Of a stretch of 64,000 nt of DNA, positions 1 through 7,986 are shown piece by piece (positions within the stretch are counted from its first letter, which is position 1; every line of letters begins with the position of its first letter). Source of the stretch: CAVPLM01 sp963713545 (GTDB lineage: Bacteria > Actinomycetota > Thermoleophilia > RBG-16-64-13); assembly GCA_963713545.1 (NCBI GenBank), contig CAVQME010000014.1, positions 124,001 to 188,000 on the forward strand. Direction: 5' to 3'. The notes beneath the pieces were generated by a model. The model was given only the letters and a program-made list of their open reading frames with translations. It searched no databases and was not told the origin of the DNA. The translations under genes were made by a program, and so were the position numbers.

Positions 1-70
1 ACTCGATGTGCCGGTTGGGATCGTTCTCATCGTCGGACGGTGAATAGATGAAAGTAAGTTCGTATGCCAT
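1..70 (-). CDS. 5' end of an unknown gene, cut by window edge
   Basis: The minus strand opens with ATG at 70 and stays open for 23 codons to the window edge, reading MAYELTFIYSPSDDENDPN and onward. A GAGGTC Shine-Dalgarno-like stretch lies about 5 bases upstream of the ATG. The visible part is acidic, with no signal peptide or membrane segment, and I do not recognise it. It is divergent from the membrane protein gene that starts near 279. Only the N-terminus is present, so no function can be given. Confidence 0.5.
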   Translation of the reverse strand, partial: MAYELTFIYSPSDDENDPNRHIE

Positions 71-278
71 CGTGACCTCGCTTGCTCAGCATTCGCGTAT
101 CGACCCGCTTACCCTACACTGTACAACCCCAACATGTCTGAGGAGCCCATCCAAAGCCTCTTAGCCTCGACGCATGACCGCGTCTACCAGCAGGTTCTCA
201 GCGAGATGAGCCGAACTACTCTGCTTGCGCTCGCTCTGAGTAGCGATTCTATCCATGGGACAGCAGGGAGGACCGAAG

Positions 279-668
279 ATGATGGGCAACATGAGCGGGA
301 ACAAGTACGGCCCCTGGGTACTTCTCGGGTCCATCCTCATGATGATCGTGGGGGGCTTCAAGTTCATCGCCGGGATAATCGGTCTCTTTAGGGATCAGTA
401 TCTGGTCGGCGGTTACGACGGTTACTACCTGGTCGACGTGACCGGGCTGGCCGTCTGGTGGCTGGTCATCGGTGCCCTCCTCCTGTTTGGCGGCTATGCC
501 GCCCTGCAGGGCAAGACCTGGGGTTACATCACAGCCATCGTCGCAGCGGGCCTGGCTGCGCTGTCGGAGTTCTTCTCGATTCCCTACACCCCAGTCTGGT
601 CCATCATCATGCTGGTCATCTACGTGGTGGTGCTGGCGGCGTTCGTGAGGGCAACCGCCCGAAACTGA
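279..668 (+). CDS. DUF7144-like four-helix membrane protein
   Basis: A 129-residue protein with four hydrophobic segments (roughly residues 14-36, 57-77, 82-100 and 104-124) and short loops. The first loop is rich in Gly and Tyr (GGYDGYY), and the tail ends in basic residues on the cytoplasmic side. The pattern matches the DUF7144 family of small integral membrane proteins common in Actinomycetota, whose function is not known. I chose ATG 279 because GGGAGG sits 8 bases upstream; ATG 255 is an in-frame alternative that would add 8 residues. It stands alone and converges with the MFS gene, with a short GC-rich inverted repeat (GCGCG/CGCGC, about 690-710) between them that could end both transcripts. 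Confidence 0.75.
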   Translation: MMGNMSGNKYGPWVLLGSILMMIVGGFKFIAGIIGLFRDQYLVGGYDGYYLVDVTGLAVWWLVIGALLLFGGYAALQGKTWGYITAIVAAGLAALSEFFSIPYTPVWSIIMLVIYVVVLAAFVRATARN

Positions 669-712
669 ACGGAACCAGGGGAACCTTCAGGCGCGCCACT
701 GCGCGCGCGGCG

Positions 713-2278
713 TTACTCCAGTTCCAACCGCCGCGGGGAGAAGGTGACCCAGGCGACCAATCCCGACAGGAGGATCACGCCGCCGGCCACCAGGAGCGAG
801 AAGCTGACCCCGCTGTGCACCGCATCGTACGCGGCGCCGACTACTTTGGCGACGATGGGGCCGTATATCTTCTCGGCTTCCTCGGTACCGGTGAATTGCC
901 CCGTGAGGACGGCGTTGATGACGAGGTCCCGGAACTCCGGAGGCACTTCCAACTGGATGAGGCGTTCCGTCAGAAAGTCGATCAGCTTGGTATTGAACAG
1001 CGACCCCAGCGCCGCTACCCCGATGACGGTGCCGACCTCGCGACTGGTGGTGGTCGCAGAGGCCGCCATGCCCGAATGCCGGGCCGGGATCACCGAGAGC
1101 GCCACCGACGTGATGGGCACCACGGCGATGCCGAACCCTGCCCCGGTCAGTGTCAGCGCGAGGATGAGAGGTGTGAACGTGACCTCACCCGCGAGGGCCA
1201 GATTGGTGAACAAGACTCCCACTCCCGCGGCGAAGCACCCGATCGCGACGGGCAACCGAGGCCCGGAACGGGCCACCCACGTACCCGCGAAGGCCGAGGC
1301 GATGATCATCGCGAGCGCCATGGGCACGAACAGGGTAGCGATACGGAAGGCGGAGTAGCCGATCACGATCTGGAGGTAAAGCGCGGTCAAGAAGAAGATG
1401 GAGAACACTCCGAAGTACGTGGCGAAGGCGACGAACAGCGATCCCGAGAACGCGGGTTTCTTGAAGTAGTCCACGTTCAGCATCGGCACCTTGGTGCGGT
1501 GCTCGACCGCCACGAAGACAGCCCCCGCGGCGCCCCCGATGGCAAACAGAGCAAGGACCGGGGCGGACGTATACCCTGACGTCTCACCCAGGATGATAGC
1601 GAACACTATCGTCGCGAGAGCCGTCGGCCCGAGTATGAACCCCGCTACATCGAAGCGGCCGGTCTGGGGGTCGGAGCTTTCCGGGACGGCGCGCTGAGCA
1701 GCGGCTAGGGCAAGGACTCCGGCGACGACGTTGAACCAGAAGATAGCCGGCCACCCGCCGAGACCTACCAGCACGCCGCCGATCACCGGTCCCATAGCGA
1801 GCGCCAGACCGGCGATGGCCGCCCAGACGCCCAGGGCCCTAGCTCGCGCCGCGCGGTCGGGGTAGAGATGGCGGATGATGGAGAGCGTCCCTGGCTCACA
1901 GGCGGCAGCCCCGATCCCCATGATCCCCCTGGCGGCGATCAGCGTCCCGGTATTGGGAGCCAAGGCGCCGAGGAGGGAGCCGGCTATGAACACCACGGCT
2001 CCGCCCAGCATCACACGCTTTCTGCCGAGTCGGTCTCCCAGCGAGCCGAAGGCAAGCATGAGGCTGGCGAAAAGCAGGGCGTAGGCGTTGACTATCCACT
2101 GCATCTCGGAGACGGTGGTGTTGAGAGTCTCCTGCAGATCCTGGAGCGCGACGCTCATGATGGTGGTGTCCAGGAAGGTCAGGAAGAGGATGCCACAGAG
2201 GGTGGCAAGGGCGCGACGCGCGCCCGGAGTCTCTACGGCCGTATAGGCTGCTTCCACCAGCACCTCGCGACTCGGCAT
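713..2278 (-). CDS. MFS drug-type exporter, DHA2 (EmrB/QacA) family
   Basis: About 521 residues with some 14 hydrophobic segments, the length and helix number of the DHA2 group of proton-coupled multidrug exporters. The first helix carries the family sequence FLTFLDTTIMSVAL (Asp in helix 1), followed by the MFS motif A loop GSLGDRLGRKRVM between helices 2 and 3, and a motif C-like AIAGLALAMGPVIGGVL in helix 5. The inferred role is efflux of an unknown hydrophobic compound across the cytoplasmic membrane. The open frame extends upstream to a TTG at 2362, but the conserved region fits ATG 2278 (MPSREVLVEA). The gene is divergent from the J-domain gene, leaving about 150 bases for both promoters. 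No adjacent MarR or TetR regulator is present. Confidence 0.85.
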   Translation of the reverse strand: MPSREVLVEAAYTAVETPGARRALATLCGILFLTFLDTTIMSVALQDLQETLNTTVSEMQWIVNAYALLFASLMLAFGSLGDRLGRKRVMLGGAVVFIAGSLLGALAPNTGTLIAARGIMGIGAAACEPGTLSIIRHLYPDRAARARALGVWAAIAGLALAMGPVIGGVLVGLGGWPAIFWFNVVAGVLALAAAQRAVPESSDPQTGRFDVAGFILGPTALATIVFAIILGETSGYTSAPVLALFAIGGAAGAVFVAVEHRTKVPMLNVDYFKKPAFSGSLFVAFATYFGVFSIFFLTALYLQIVIGYSAFRIATLFVPMALAMIIASAFAGTWVARSGPRLPVAIGCFAAGVGVLFTNLALAGEVTFTPLILALTLTGAGFGIAVVPITSVALSVIPARHSGMAASATTTSREVGTVIGVAALGSLFNTKLIDFLTERLIQLEVPPEFRDLVINAVLTGQFTGTEEAEKIYGPIVAKVVGAAYDAVHSGVSFSLLVAGGVILLSGLVAWVTFSPRRLELE

Positions 2279-2431
2279 GGAGCGTGGATCCCATCCCGCG
2301 GCAACCGAAGACGTCTCCGTCCGGGGCAGGCCCACAATAGCAACCTGTAGCCCGCGGGGCAACAGATCAAGCGGGGGTCTCCTCTTCGCCGCTCGCAGTT
2401 ATGCGGCGGATGCGCGCGCTATCATGTCGCC

Positions 2432-3583
2432 GTGACGCTGCAAGAGGCATACCAGGTCCTGGGCCTGCCCCGAGATGCCACGGCCGCCCAGGTCAAGGCG
2501 GCCTACCGGCGGCTGGTCTCCGAGGCTCATCCCGACCGGGGAGGCAAAGCGGCCGAGTTCATCAAGATCCGGGCCGCGTACGAGATCATCTCGGCCTTTC
2601 TCAAGGAAGGCCCACCCGAGGACGACATCCCCATCCCGGGCGATCTTCGCACCGTGATCGACCAAATCGTGGCGGAGTTCCGAGAACACCAGCGTTGGGC
2701 CGAAGCCGAGACCCTGGCGCAACTGGGGGCCTTCGAGACCCGGATGCTGAAATACATCCAGACTGCGTCTCGCAGCGAGCTCCGTCAGTTCAGCATCAAG
2801 TTCCGGTTCTCTTGGGATGCAACTATTAATGCGCTATTTAATAAATGCAATACAAGATGTGATTCCATACTTCAGAGTTACGAAAGCTGGTACGCCGAAA
2901 GCACCCAGGCCGTCTTCGACGAGATGTATCGGAGCGACCTCCGCCGGTTCGCGTGGCGGCGCCGTTTCTGGGAGATCTTCGTAGTGCTGGTGGCCATAGC
3001 AGCCGCCCTCACCGTGGTGATCGGCTGGAACGGGCCGGTCCGCCTGTGGGTGTCGGTGGCCGTACTGGTGATCGCGGCGGCGGTGTCCTACCTGGCCTAT
3101 TGGTGGTGGGTGCGCAGAAGACGCAAGGTCCGGGAGAAGGTTGAGCCTCTAAGCGTGGTCCCCTTCCAGATCCAACCGGGAGCTCGCTTCCAGACCGAGG
3201 CGGCGATGCGCCGGGGTAGGCGGACGACCGCGGCTATGGGGACGGCCGGGTTGCTTTTGGGAAGCGCCGCGTCGAGCGGACTCGCGTTGCCCCTCGTCGG
3301 GGCCGCGGCAGGGGCGGCTCTTGGGGGAGTGGTGGACCGACTCGTCAATCCCACCGGCCAGATGCGAGCCAACCTACAGGGGGAGCTGCGGCGGTTCGTC
3401 ACCATGGCTCGACCCCAAGTGACCGCGTACGTGCTCGAGGCGCACGAGCAACTGCTCGATGCGGTCCGGGGCCGGATCGTGGCCAACTATCAGGAGCGAG
3501 TAAAGGGCACGGTCAAACTGCTCACTGCCGGCAGCCAGCCCTCAACGAGTCGTAAGCGCAACCGCGAGTCAGACGCCGCCTAG
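2432..3583 (+). CDS. J-domain membrane protein
   Basis: 383 residues from a GTG start. Residues 1-60 form a J domain with the essential HPD triad at 33-35 (SEAHPDRGG) after a basic helix (KAAYRRLVS), so it should stimulate the ATPase of a DnaK-type chaperone. There is no Gly/Phe region or zinc finger, so this is not DnaJ itself. Two membrane spans lie near residues 183-225, followed by a basic loop. A small glycine-zipper-like segment (LLLGSAASSGLALPLVGAAAGAALGG, split here by description at about 270-300) may insert in or contact the membrane. The stretch encoding residues about 129-152 (2818-2885) is strikingly AT-rich with rare codons (AAT, ATA, AGA, CTA) unlike the rest. It converges with the next gene and overlaps its end by 4 bases. 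Confidence 0.75.
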   Translation: MTLQEAYQVLGLPRDATAAQVKAAYRRLVSEAHPDRGGKAAEFIKIRAAYEIISAFLKEGPPEDDIPIPGDLRTVIDQIVAEFREHQRWAEAETLAQLGAFETRMLKYIQTASRSELRQFSIKFRFSWDATINALFNKCNTRCDSILQSYESWYAESTQAVFDEMYRSDLRRFAWRRRFWEIFVVLVAIAAALTVVIGWNGPVRLWVSVAVLVIAAAVSYLAYWWWVRRRRKVREKVEPLSVVPFQIQPGARFQTEAAMRRGRRTTAAMGTAGLLLGSAASSGLALPLVGAAAGAALGGVVDRLVNPTGQMRANLQGELRRFVTMARPQVTAYVLEAHEQLLDAVRGRIVANYQERVKGTVKLLTAGSQPSTSRKRNRESDAA

Positions 3584-4329
3584 CTTGTCACGACCGGGTC
3601 GGGGGCCTCCTGGAACGGCTGCATGCGCACCACCAGCGAGAACAGATAGGGGTAGTCCGCCTTGAGGTGTTCCACGTAGAGAAGCCACTCGGCCATCAGA
3701 GCGTTGTAGGCGCGCTGCACGTCTAGCCGCAGGTGGGCTTCATCGGCGGGGGAGAGGTCCGTCAGCGACTTTCGCGCCTCCAGTTCCTCCTCCACGTGGA
3801 GCACGGCCCACAATAGGTCGGTGAACCGTTCGTGTTCCATGAGATTAGGATTCTCCAGTAGTCGGAGCACGAACTGGCGCTGCTCGACAAGATGAGCCTT
3901 GAGCTTGTCCCGGTCGATGCGGTCCAAGTCCACCTCACATCTGAGAGCGCGCGCGTACTGCGTGGCTCGAGAGAAGTCCTCCTTCTTCCAGGAGGCTCGC
4001 ACGTGGAGGCGGTCCTTGATCTCCGAAGCCTGGCACATGGCAGGCAACAACTCGCCCAACAGAGGCGTTCCCAGCTCGCTGAAAAAGGCGCCGATCACCA
4101 TGTTCAGCTTGTGGGCGAGGGCCTGCTTCTCACGAACGGAGATCAGCCGCTCGATGATCAGGCCCACGACGAGCACTTCCAGGGGAAGGAAGGCAAGATC
4201 CAACACCAGATAGAAGAAGATGTTGCGCACGTCCCTGAAGATGAGGAAGTTGATGCTCAAGAGTATGGCCGACAAGAGCACCAGCCCAGTGCCCACGAGC
4301 GCCAGCCAGAGCCGTTCGCTGCGTCTCAC
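3580..4329 (-). CDS. Two-span membrane protein of unknown function
   Basis: 249 residues. After a basic start (MRRSERLW) come two membrane spans, about residues 9-32 and 38-61, then a long charged, mostly helical cytoplasmic region rich in Glu, Arg and Leu. I do not recognise the family; the architecture of a membrane anchor plus helical domain is seen in many conserved hypothetical proteins. The stop overlaps the stop of the convergent J-domain gene by 4 bases, so the two transcripts interfere or share termination. The 163 bases upstream of this gene separate it from divergently transcribed queF. Confidence 0.6.
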   Translation of the reverse strand: MRRSERLWLALVGTGLVLLSAILLSINFLIFRDVRNIFFYLVLDLAFLPLEVLVVGLIIERLISVREKQALAHKLNMVIGAFFSELGTPLLGELLPAMCQASEIKDRLHVRASWKKEDFSRATQYARALRCEVDLDRIDRDKLKAHLVEQRQFVLRLLENPNLMEHERFTDLLWAVLHVEEELEARKSLTDLSPADEAHLRLDVQRAYNALMAEWLLYVEHLKADYPYLFSLVVRMQPFQEAPDPVVTS

Positions 4330-4479
4330 GCTGTCACCAGTGCCGCCGGTGCAACCAGTACCGCGGGTGCCATGAGATCGGCGCAGCTGCGGCAGGAGGT
4401 CGATGTCGGCGCGATGGCGAAGTGGTGCATCCGTCTTTTCCTCTGGAACGGGTGGCCCGTCGCCACTATATCAGCACGG

Positions 4480-4485
4480 TATACT
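4480..4485 (+). promoter_or_regulatory. -10 element for a leaderless queF transcript
   Basis: TATACT lies 7 bases upstream of the queF ATG at 4493. Transcription from it would begin at or within a base or two of the start codon, and no Shine-Dalgarno sequence is present in the intervening TGGGCGC. No good -35 hexamer is seen 16-18 bases further up. Leaderless mRNAs are frequent in Actinomycetota, which fits. The transcription start is inferred. Confidence 0.5.
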
Positions 4486-4492
4486 TGGGCGC

Positions 4493-4903
4493 ATGGCAGA
4501 AAGCCCTGACAAGCAGGCGCCGGCCGAGCTCTACGGCACCTTCGCCATCCGCGAGAACAGGCTCGAACCGTGGCCCAATCCCAACCCGGAACGGCCCTAC
4601 CTTATCTCGCTCGACATCCCGGAATTCACCTGCCTCTGCCCGCGTTCTGGTTTTCCCGATTTCGCCCTTATCAAGATCCGTTATCAGCCGGCCGACTGGA
4701 TCGTGGAGCTGAAGTCCCTCAAGCTGTACATCAACGGCTATCGGGATCGCCACATCTCCCACGAAGCCGCTGCCAATCAGATCCTGGACGATCTCGTGTC
4801 GCTGCTTCGACCCCGCTGGATGCGGGTCATTGCCGACTTCACCGTGCGCGGCAACATCAAGACCGTCGTTCGTGCCGAACACGGTCGCAGGGAGCTGACA
4901 TGA
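4493..4903 (+). CDS. queF: NADPH-dependent 7-cyano-7-deazaguanine reductase QueF
   Basis: 136 residues, the length of single-domain (type I, YkvM-like) QueF. It reduces preQ0 nitrile to preQ1 amine, using NADPH, in the cytoplasm. The catalytic cysteine region is CLCPRSGFPDFA, the substrate/NADPH motif ELKSLKLYINGYRDRHISHE contains the QueF signature E-L-K-S-x-K-L-Y, and the Glu and His after it match the nitrile-reductase tunnel fold family. It heads the queF-C-D-E cluster and its stop overlaps the queC start (ATGA). The start is fixed by the N-terminal alignment and by TATACT just upstream. Finding QueF shows that the pathway ends at least at preQ1, consistent with queuosine rather than an archaeosine-type product; the tgt and queA genes that would complete it are not in the window. 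Confidence 0.95.
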   Translation: MAESPDKQAPAELYGTFAIRENRLEPWPNPNPERPYLISLDIPEFTCLCPRSGFPDFALIKIRYQPADWIVELKSLKLYINGYRDRHISHEAAANQILDDLVSLLRPRWMRVIADFTVRGNIKTVVRAEHGRRELT

Positions 4904-5664
4904 GCGAGCCGGCGGCCGGGCCGGCGCCCGCGCCCCCATCACGGCTCGCATCGGGTCCGGCGCCCGCGCCACAGCCGGGGGCGGGGCCGGCCGCGTCGAC
5001 GCACTGCCTGCTGCTGAGTGGCGGCCTTGACTCCACGACGCTTGCTGCCTGGATACGGGAACGCCATCCGGGGGAAGCGGTCAAGGCCTACACGTTCCTC
5101 TACGGTCAGAAGCACTCCGTCGAACTGGAGGCCGCACGGACTGTGGCGGCCGCCTTCGGGATGGAGCATTTCTTGGTCGAGCTTCCTCCCATCCACGGCT
5201 CCGCCCTCACCGATGCAGAGTCGTTCCTCCCTGAAGACCGCGACCTGGCGACCATCACCGGCGTGGCGCCGTCGTACGTACCGGCGCGCAACCTGCTCTT
5301 TTTGGCGCACATGGCCAGCCTGCAGGACGCCTTCGGTCCCGGGGTCCTGTGGCTTGGGGTCCACCACGACGACCACACAGGCTACCCCGACTGCCGGCCT
5401 GAGTTCGTTGCGGCTGCCGATGAAGCGGTGCGGCTGGGTACGCAATACGGACTGCGCATAGAGGCGCCATTCGTCCACTGGTCGAAGGCCGACATCATCC
5501 GTTGGGGTCTGGAGCACGGCGTTCCCTATGAGCTGACCCACTCCTGCTACCAGGGGCGCAGGCCGGCCTGTGGGGCGTGCGATACGTGTCAAGCGAGGCT
5601 GGCCGCCTTTCACAGCGCCGGTGCCGTCGACCCCATCCCCTACGAGGACCGGACCGCGTCGTGA
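4900..5664 (+). CDS. queC: 7-cyano-7-deazaguanine synthase QueC
   Basis: 254 residues. QueC uses ATP and ammonia to turn 7-carboxy-7-deazaguanine into preQ0. The PP-loop SGGLDSTT, which binds ATP, is near residue 45; the C-terminal zinc site is CYQGRRPACGACDTC with four cysteines. YGQKHSVEL and VPARNLLF are typical QueC blocks. The first ~35 residues are an Ala/Pro-rich extension (PAPAPPSRL and similar) absent from most QueC proteins and probably disordered; an internal start is possible but none has a better ribosome site. It overlaps queF by 4 bases, implying translational coupling, and queD follows after 13 bases. Confidence 0.95.
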   Translation: MSEPAAGPAPAPPSRLASGPAPAPQPGAGPAASTHCLLLSGGLDSTTLAAWIRERHPGEAVKAYTFLYGQKHSVELEAARTVAAAFGMEHFLVELPPIHGSALTDAESFLPEDRDLATITGVAPSYVPARNLLFLAHMASLQDAFGPGVLWLGVHHDDHTGYPDCRPEFVAAADEAVRLGTQYGLRIEAPFVHWSKADIIRWGLEHGVPYELTHSCYQGRRPACGACDTCQARLAAFHSAGAVDPIPYEDRTAS

Positions 5665-5677
5665 CTGGGGCCGTATC

Positions 5678-6040
5678 GTGAAGACCACCATCACGGTGGC
5701 GTCCACGTTTGCCGCGGCACACCGGCTGCCTGATCACGAGGGCAAATGCTGCCGTCTACACGGGCACACCTACGGCCTGGAGGTGACGGTGGAGGGCACG
5801 CCTCAGGAATCAGGCCCTGCCGCGGGCATGGTCATGGATTTCGCCGACCTGCGGCACCGCGTCGGCGAACTGGTGGTGGAGCACCTGGACCACCAGCTCC
5901 TCAACGAACTCTTCGACTTCGTGCCCACGGTGGAAGCCGTGGCGGCCTGGGTCTTCGGCCGGTTGCAGGACGCCGGTCTGCCGGTCGTGCGTGTCCGCCT
6001 GGCTGAAGGGCCGAACACCTACGTGGAAGTGACGGCCTGA
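5678..6040 (+). CDS. queD: 6-carboxy-5,6,7,8-tetrahydropterin synthase QueD
   Basis: 120 residues from GTG 5678. QueD converts 7,8-dihydroneopterin triphosphate to 6-carboxytetrahydropterin, the precursor used by QueE. The three zinc-binding histidines are visible in AAAHRL and LHGHTYGL, the catalytic cysteine in EGKCCRLHGH, and the conserved Glu in the C-terminal block AEGPNTYVEV. Length and motifs are normal for the bacterial PTPS-like family. It lies 13 bases after queC in the same operon. The open frame extends upstream into queC, but the family N-terminus begins at this GTG. Confidence 0.93.
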   Translation: MKTTITVASTFAAAHRLPDHEGKCCRLHGHTYGLEVTVEGTPQESGPAAGMVMDFADLRHRVGELVVEHLDHQLLNELFDFVPTVEAVAAWVFGRLQDAGLPVVRVRLAEGPNTYVEVTA

Positions 6041-6109
6041 CCGGCAGACGGCCGGCGGCGACGCTCTCGTCTGCGAGGAAAGCCCTGGTGTCATGACCAT
6101 CGCGCTCTC

Positions 6110-6808
6110 GTGACCACCCTGCGGATACTGGAGATCTTCGACTCGCTCCAGGGTGAGGGGTATTGGACCGGTATTCCTATGACCTTCGTTCGCCTTTCCG
6201 GATGCAACGCTCCGGAGTTGGGGCTTAGCTGCTTGGCCTGGTGCGACACTCCTGCCGGCTGGGACCCGGGCGTCGGGGACGAGTTGGAGATCACGGAGAT
6301 CCTTCGACGGGTTCACCTGCCACGTGTCTGCCTCACCGGAGGTGAACCTCTACTTCAAGGTGAGGTGAGCGGAGCGCTTGTGGCAGAGCTACACAGGAAG
6401 GGACTGCGGGTGCACCTTGAAACAAACGGCACTGTGGACCCGATAGTGTTCGCTGTCGCGGCGGACAGCCGCGGCGAGTCCGCCGGCGCGCACGGCGCCG
6501 CGCCCGGCGGCGCAGTGGCTCAACGCGAGTCAGACTTCGACTGGGTGGCGGTCAGCCCCAAACCGCCGGGCTACTTCGTGGCCTCGGGGTGGACCGGATC
6601 TATCGACGAGCTCAAACTGGTGGTCGACGAGCATCTTGACGCGGCCACCGCGGAGCGGCTTGCCGCGGCGCACCCTGGAGCTATGGTGTTCCTGCAACCC
6701 GAATGGGGGCGCTACAAGGAGTCCTGCGAGCGGGCCGTCGCGCTCGTCATGGATCACCCGGATTGGCGTCTGTCGTTGCAGACGCACAAGCTGCTCGATA
6801 TCCCTTAG
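6110..6808 (+). CDS. queE: 7-carboxy-7-deazaguanine synthase QueE (radical SAM, unusual Cys spacing)
   Basis: 232 residues from GTG 6110. QueE uses S-adenosylmethionine and a [4Fe-4S] cluster to contract 6-carboxytetrahydropterin to 7-carboxy-7-deazaguanine. Family blocks are present: SLQGEGYWTG at the N-terminus, LTGGEPLLQ and HLETNGT. The cluster-binding region reads LSGCNAPELGLSCLAWCDT, giving C-x8-C-x3-C rather than the usual C-x3-C-x2-C or the known C-x14-C-x2-C version. A Gly/Ala-rich insert of about 20 residues (SAGAHGAAPGG) lies in the middle. It is the last gene of the que cluster, 69 bases after queD. Its TAG stop touches the left end of the inverted-repeat element that follows. Confidence 0.9.
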   Translation: MTTLRILEIFDSLQGEGYWTGIPMTFVRLSGCNAPELGLSCLAWCDTPAGWDPGVGDELEITEILRRVHLPRVCLTGGEPLLQGEVSGALVAELHRKGLRVHLETNGTVDPIVFAVAADSRGESAGAHGAAPGGAVAQRESDFDWVAVSPKPPGYFVASGWTGSIDELKLVVDEHLDAATAERLAAAHPGAMVFLQPEWGRYKESCERAVALVMDHPDWRLSLQTHKLLDIP

Positions 6809-6970
6809 AACTCGTTTCAGAATGAAGCTCCGCCGTCAGGGACGGGCTGGGCACGCGCCAGAGAGGGACGCAGGGAGCGCAAATAGCAGCGCTATTTGCG
6901 GGACCGAGGACGCACTATCGTGCCGCCCAGGGCGCACTAGGCGGCCGCGGCTTCATTCTGAAACGAGTTG
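6809..6970. repeat. MITE-like element with 20-bp perfect terminal inverted repeats
   Basis: AACTCGTTTCAGAATGAAGC at 6809-6828 is repeated perfectly in inverse at 6950-6969. In the centre, CGCAAATAGC (6878-6887) and its exact complement (6891-6900) form a 10-bp hairpin with loop AGC. TTAG flanks both sides (6805-6808 and 6971-6974), as a 4-bp target duplication would, if the element ends at 6970. The 162-bp unit encodes no protein. It fills the gap between the convergent queE and SDR genes and supplies part of the queE stop codon. It could alternatively be a large terminator hairpin, but the distance between the terminal repeats argues for a miniature transposable element. Confidence 0.65.
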
Positions 6971-7004
6971 TTAGGCCGGGCTTCGCCAGCGGGAGAACCT
7001 TGGC

Positions 7005-7778
7005 TCAGATGATGTGGCTCTCTGCCAGGATGCCGCCGTCCACCGCCATCTTCTGGCCCGTGATGAAGCCGGACTCGTCCGAGGCCAGAAACACGTACAA
7101 GGGCGCGCACTCTTCAGGGGTACCTAGCCTAGTGCCGAGGGGAGTCTCCCTTGCGCAGCGTGCCAGCATCTGGGCCCTGTCCTCGCCGCCGGCGGCAGCC
7201 ATGCCGGTCTTGATCACGCCGGGCTGGACGGCATTGACCCGGATGTTGAACCGGGCCAGCTCGGCGGCGGCGATCCTCGTCATGGAGAGTATCGCTCCCT
7301 TGGTGGCGCCGTAGACGAACGAACCGTGCTGGCCGTGGTCTCCGGCGATGGAAGCGGTATTGATGATCGATCCTCCTCCGGCAGCGATCATGGCTGGAAC
7401 GGCGTGCTTCGTCCCGAAGAAGGTCCCCTTCTGGTTGACGGCGACCACGCGATCGAAGTCGGCTTCGGTCAGTTCCTGGATGGGCTTGTATATCGCCACT
7501 CCGGCGTTGTTGACGAGGATGTCCAGCCGCCCATACGTGTCGACCGCCGTCCGAATGAGCCGCTCGACCTCCTCCTCTAGAGATACGTCGGCACCGACGT
7601 AGACCGCGTCGCCGCCGGCCGCCTCGATCAGGGCGACGGTCTCTTCACCCATCCCGTCCCCGCGATGGTCGTTCACCACGACTCGAGCGCCTTCCCGGGC
7701 GAATTCCAGCGCGACGGCCCGGCCGATCCCCGAACCCGCGCCGGTCACGATCGCCACCTTGCCTCTCAACCTGTCCAC
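7005..7778 (-). CDS. Short-chain dehydrogenase/reductase
   Basis: 257 residues, classical SDR length. The Rossmann NAD(P) motif TGAGSGIG is at residues 12-19, the structural NNAG at about 90, and the catalytic Ser-Tyr-Lys set in the segment NTASIAGDHGQHGSFVYGATK. The C-terminal DGGILA block is typical. The Asp following beta-2 (VVVNDHRGD) suggests NAD(H) preference. The substrate is unknown; the closest general type is 3-oxoacyl/glucose-dehydrogenase-like SDRs. It stands alone on the minus strand, convergent with queE and divergent from the next membrane protein. Confidence 0.85.
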   Translation of the reverse strand: MDRLRGKVAIVTGAGSGIGRAVALEFAREGARVVVNDHRGDGMGEETVALIEAAGGDAVYVGADVSLEEEVERLIRTAVDTYGRLDILVNNAGVAIYKPIQELTEADFDRVVAVNQKGTFFGTKHAVPAMIAAGGGSIINTASIAGDHGQHGSFVYGATKGAILSMTRIAAAELARFNIRVNAVQPGVIKTGMAAAGGEDRAQMLARCARETPLGTRLGTPEECAPLYVFLASDESGFITGQKMAVDGGILAESHII

Positions 7779-7986
7779 ATCGGCCTCCGCACCTATCGCC
7801 CATCACTTCGGGCCCCCGGGTCTCGGGAAGAACCCGATCAGACAACAGCGTAGCACCCCCCGATGTGAGGGACTCGGCAGTAGCCGGAGGGAGGTTCACA
7901 AAGCTATCAATCCGTGTAGAATCGTGAGAGAAGGGAATGCCACATCGAAACGTCGTGGGACCGTTCCTGGTTGCGGGGAGGCGACT

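Noticed and set aside
134..391. 85-codon plus-strand frame near the left edge
   Set aside because: No ribosome site; it overlaps the DUF7144-like gene, which has clear membrane helices.
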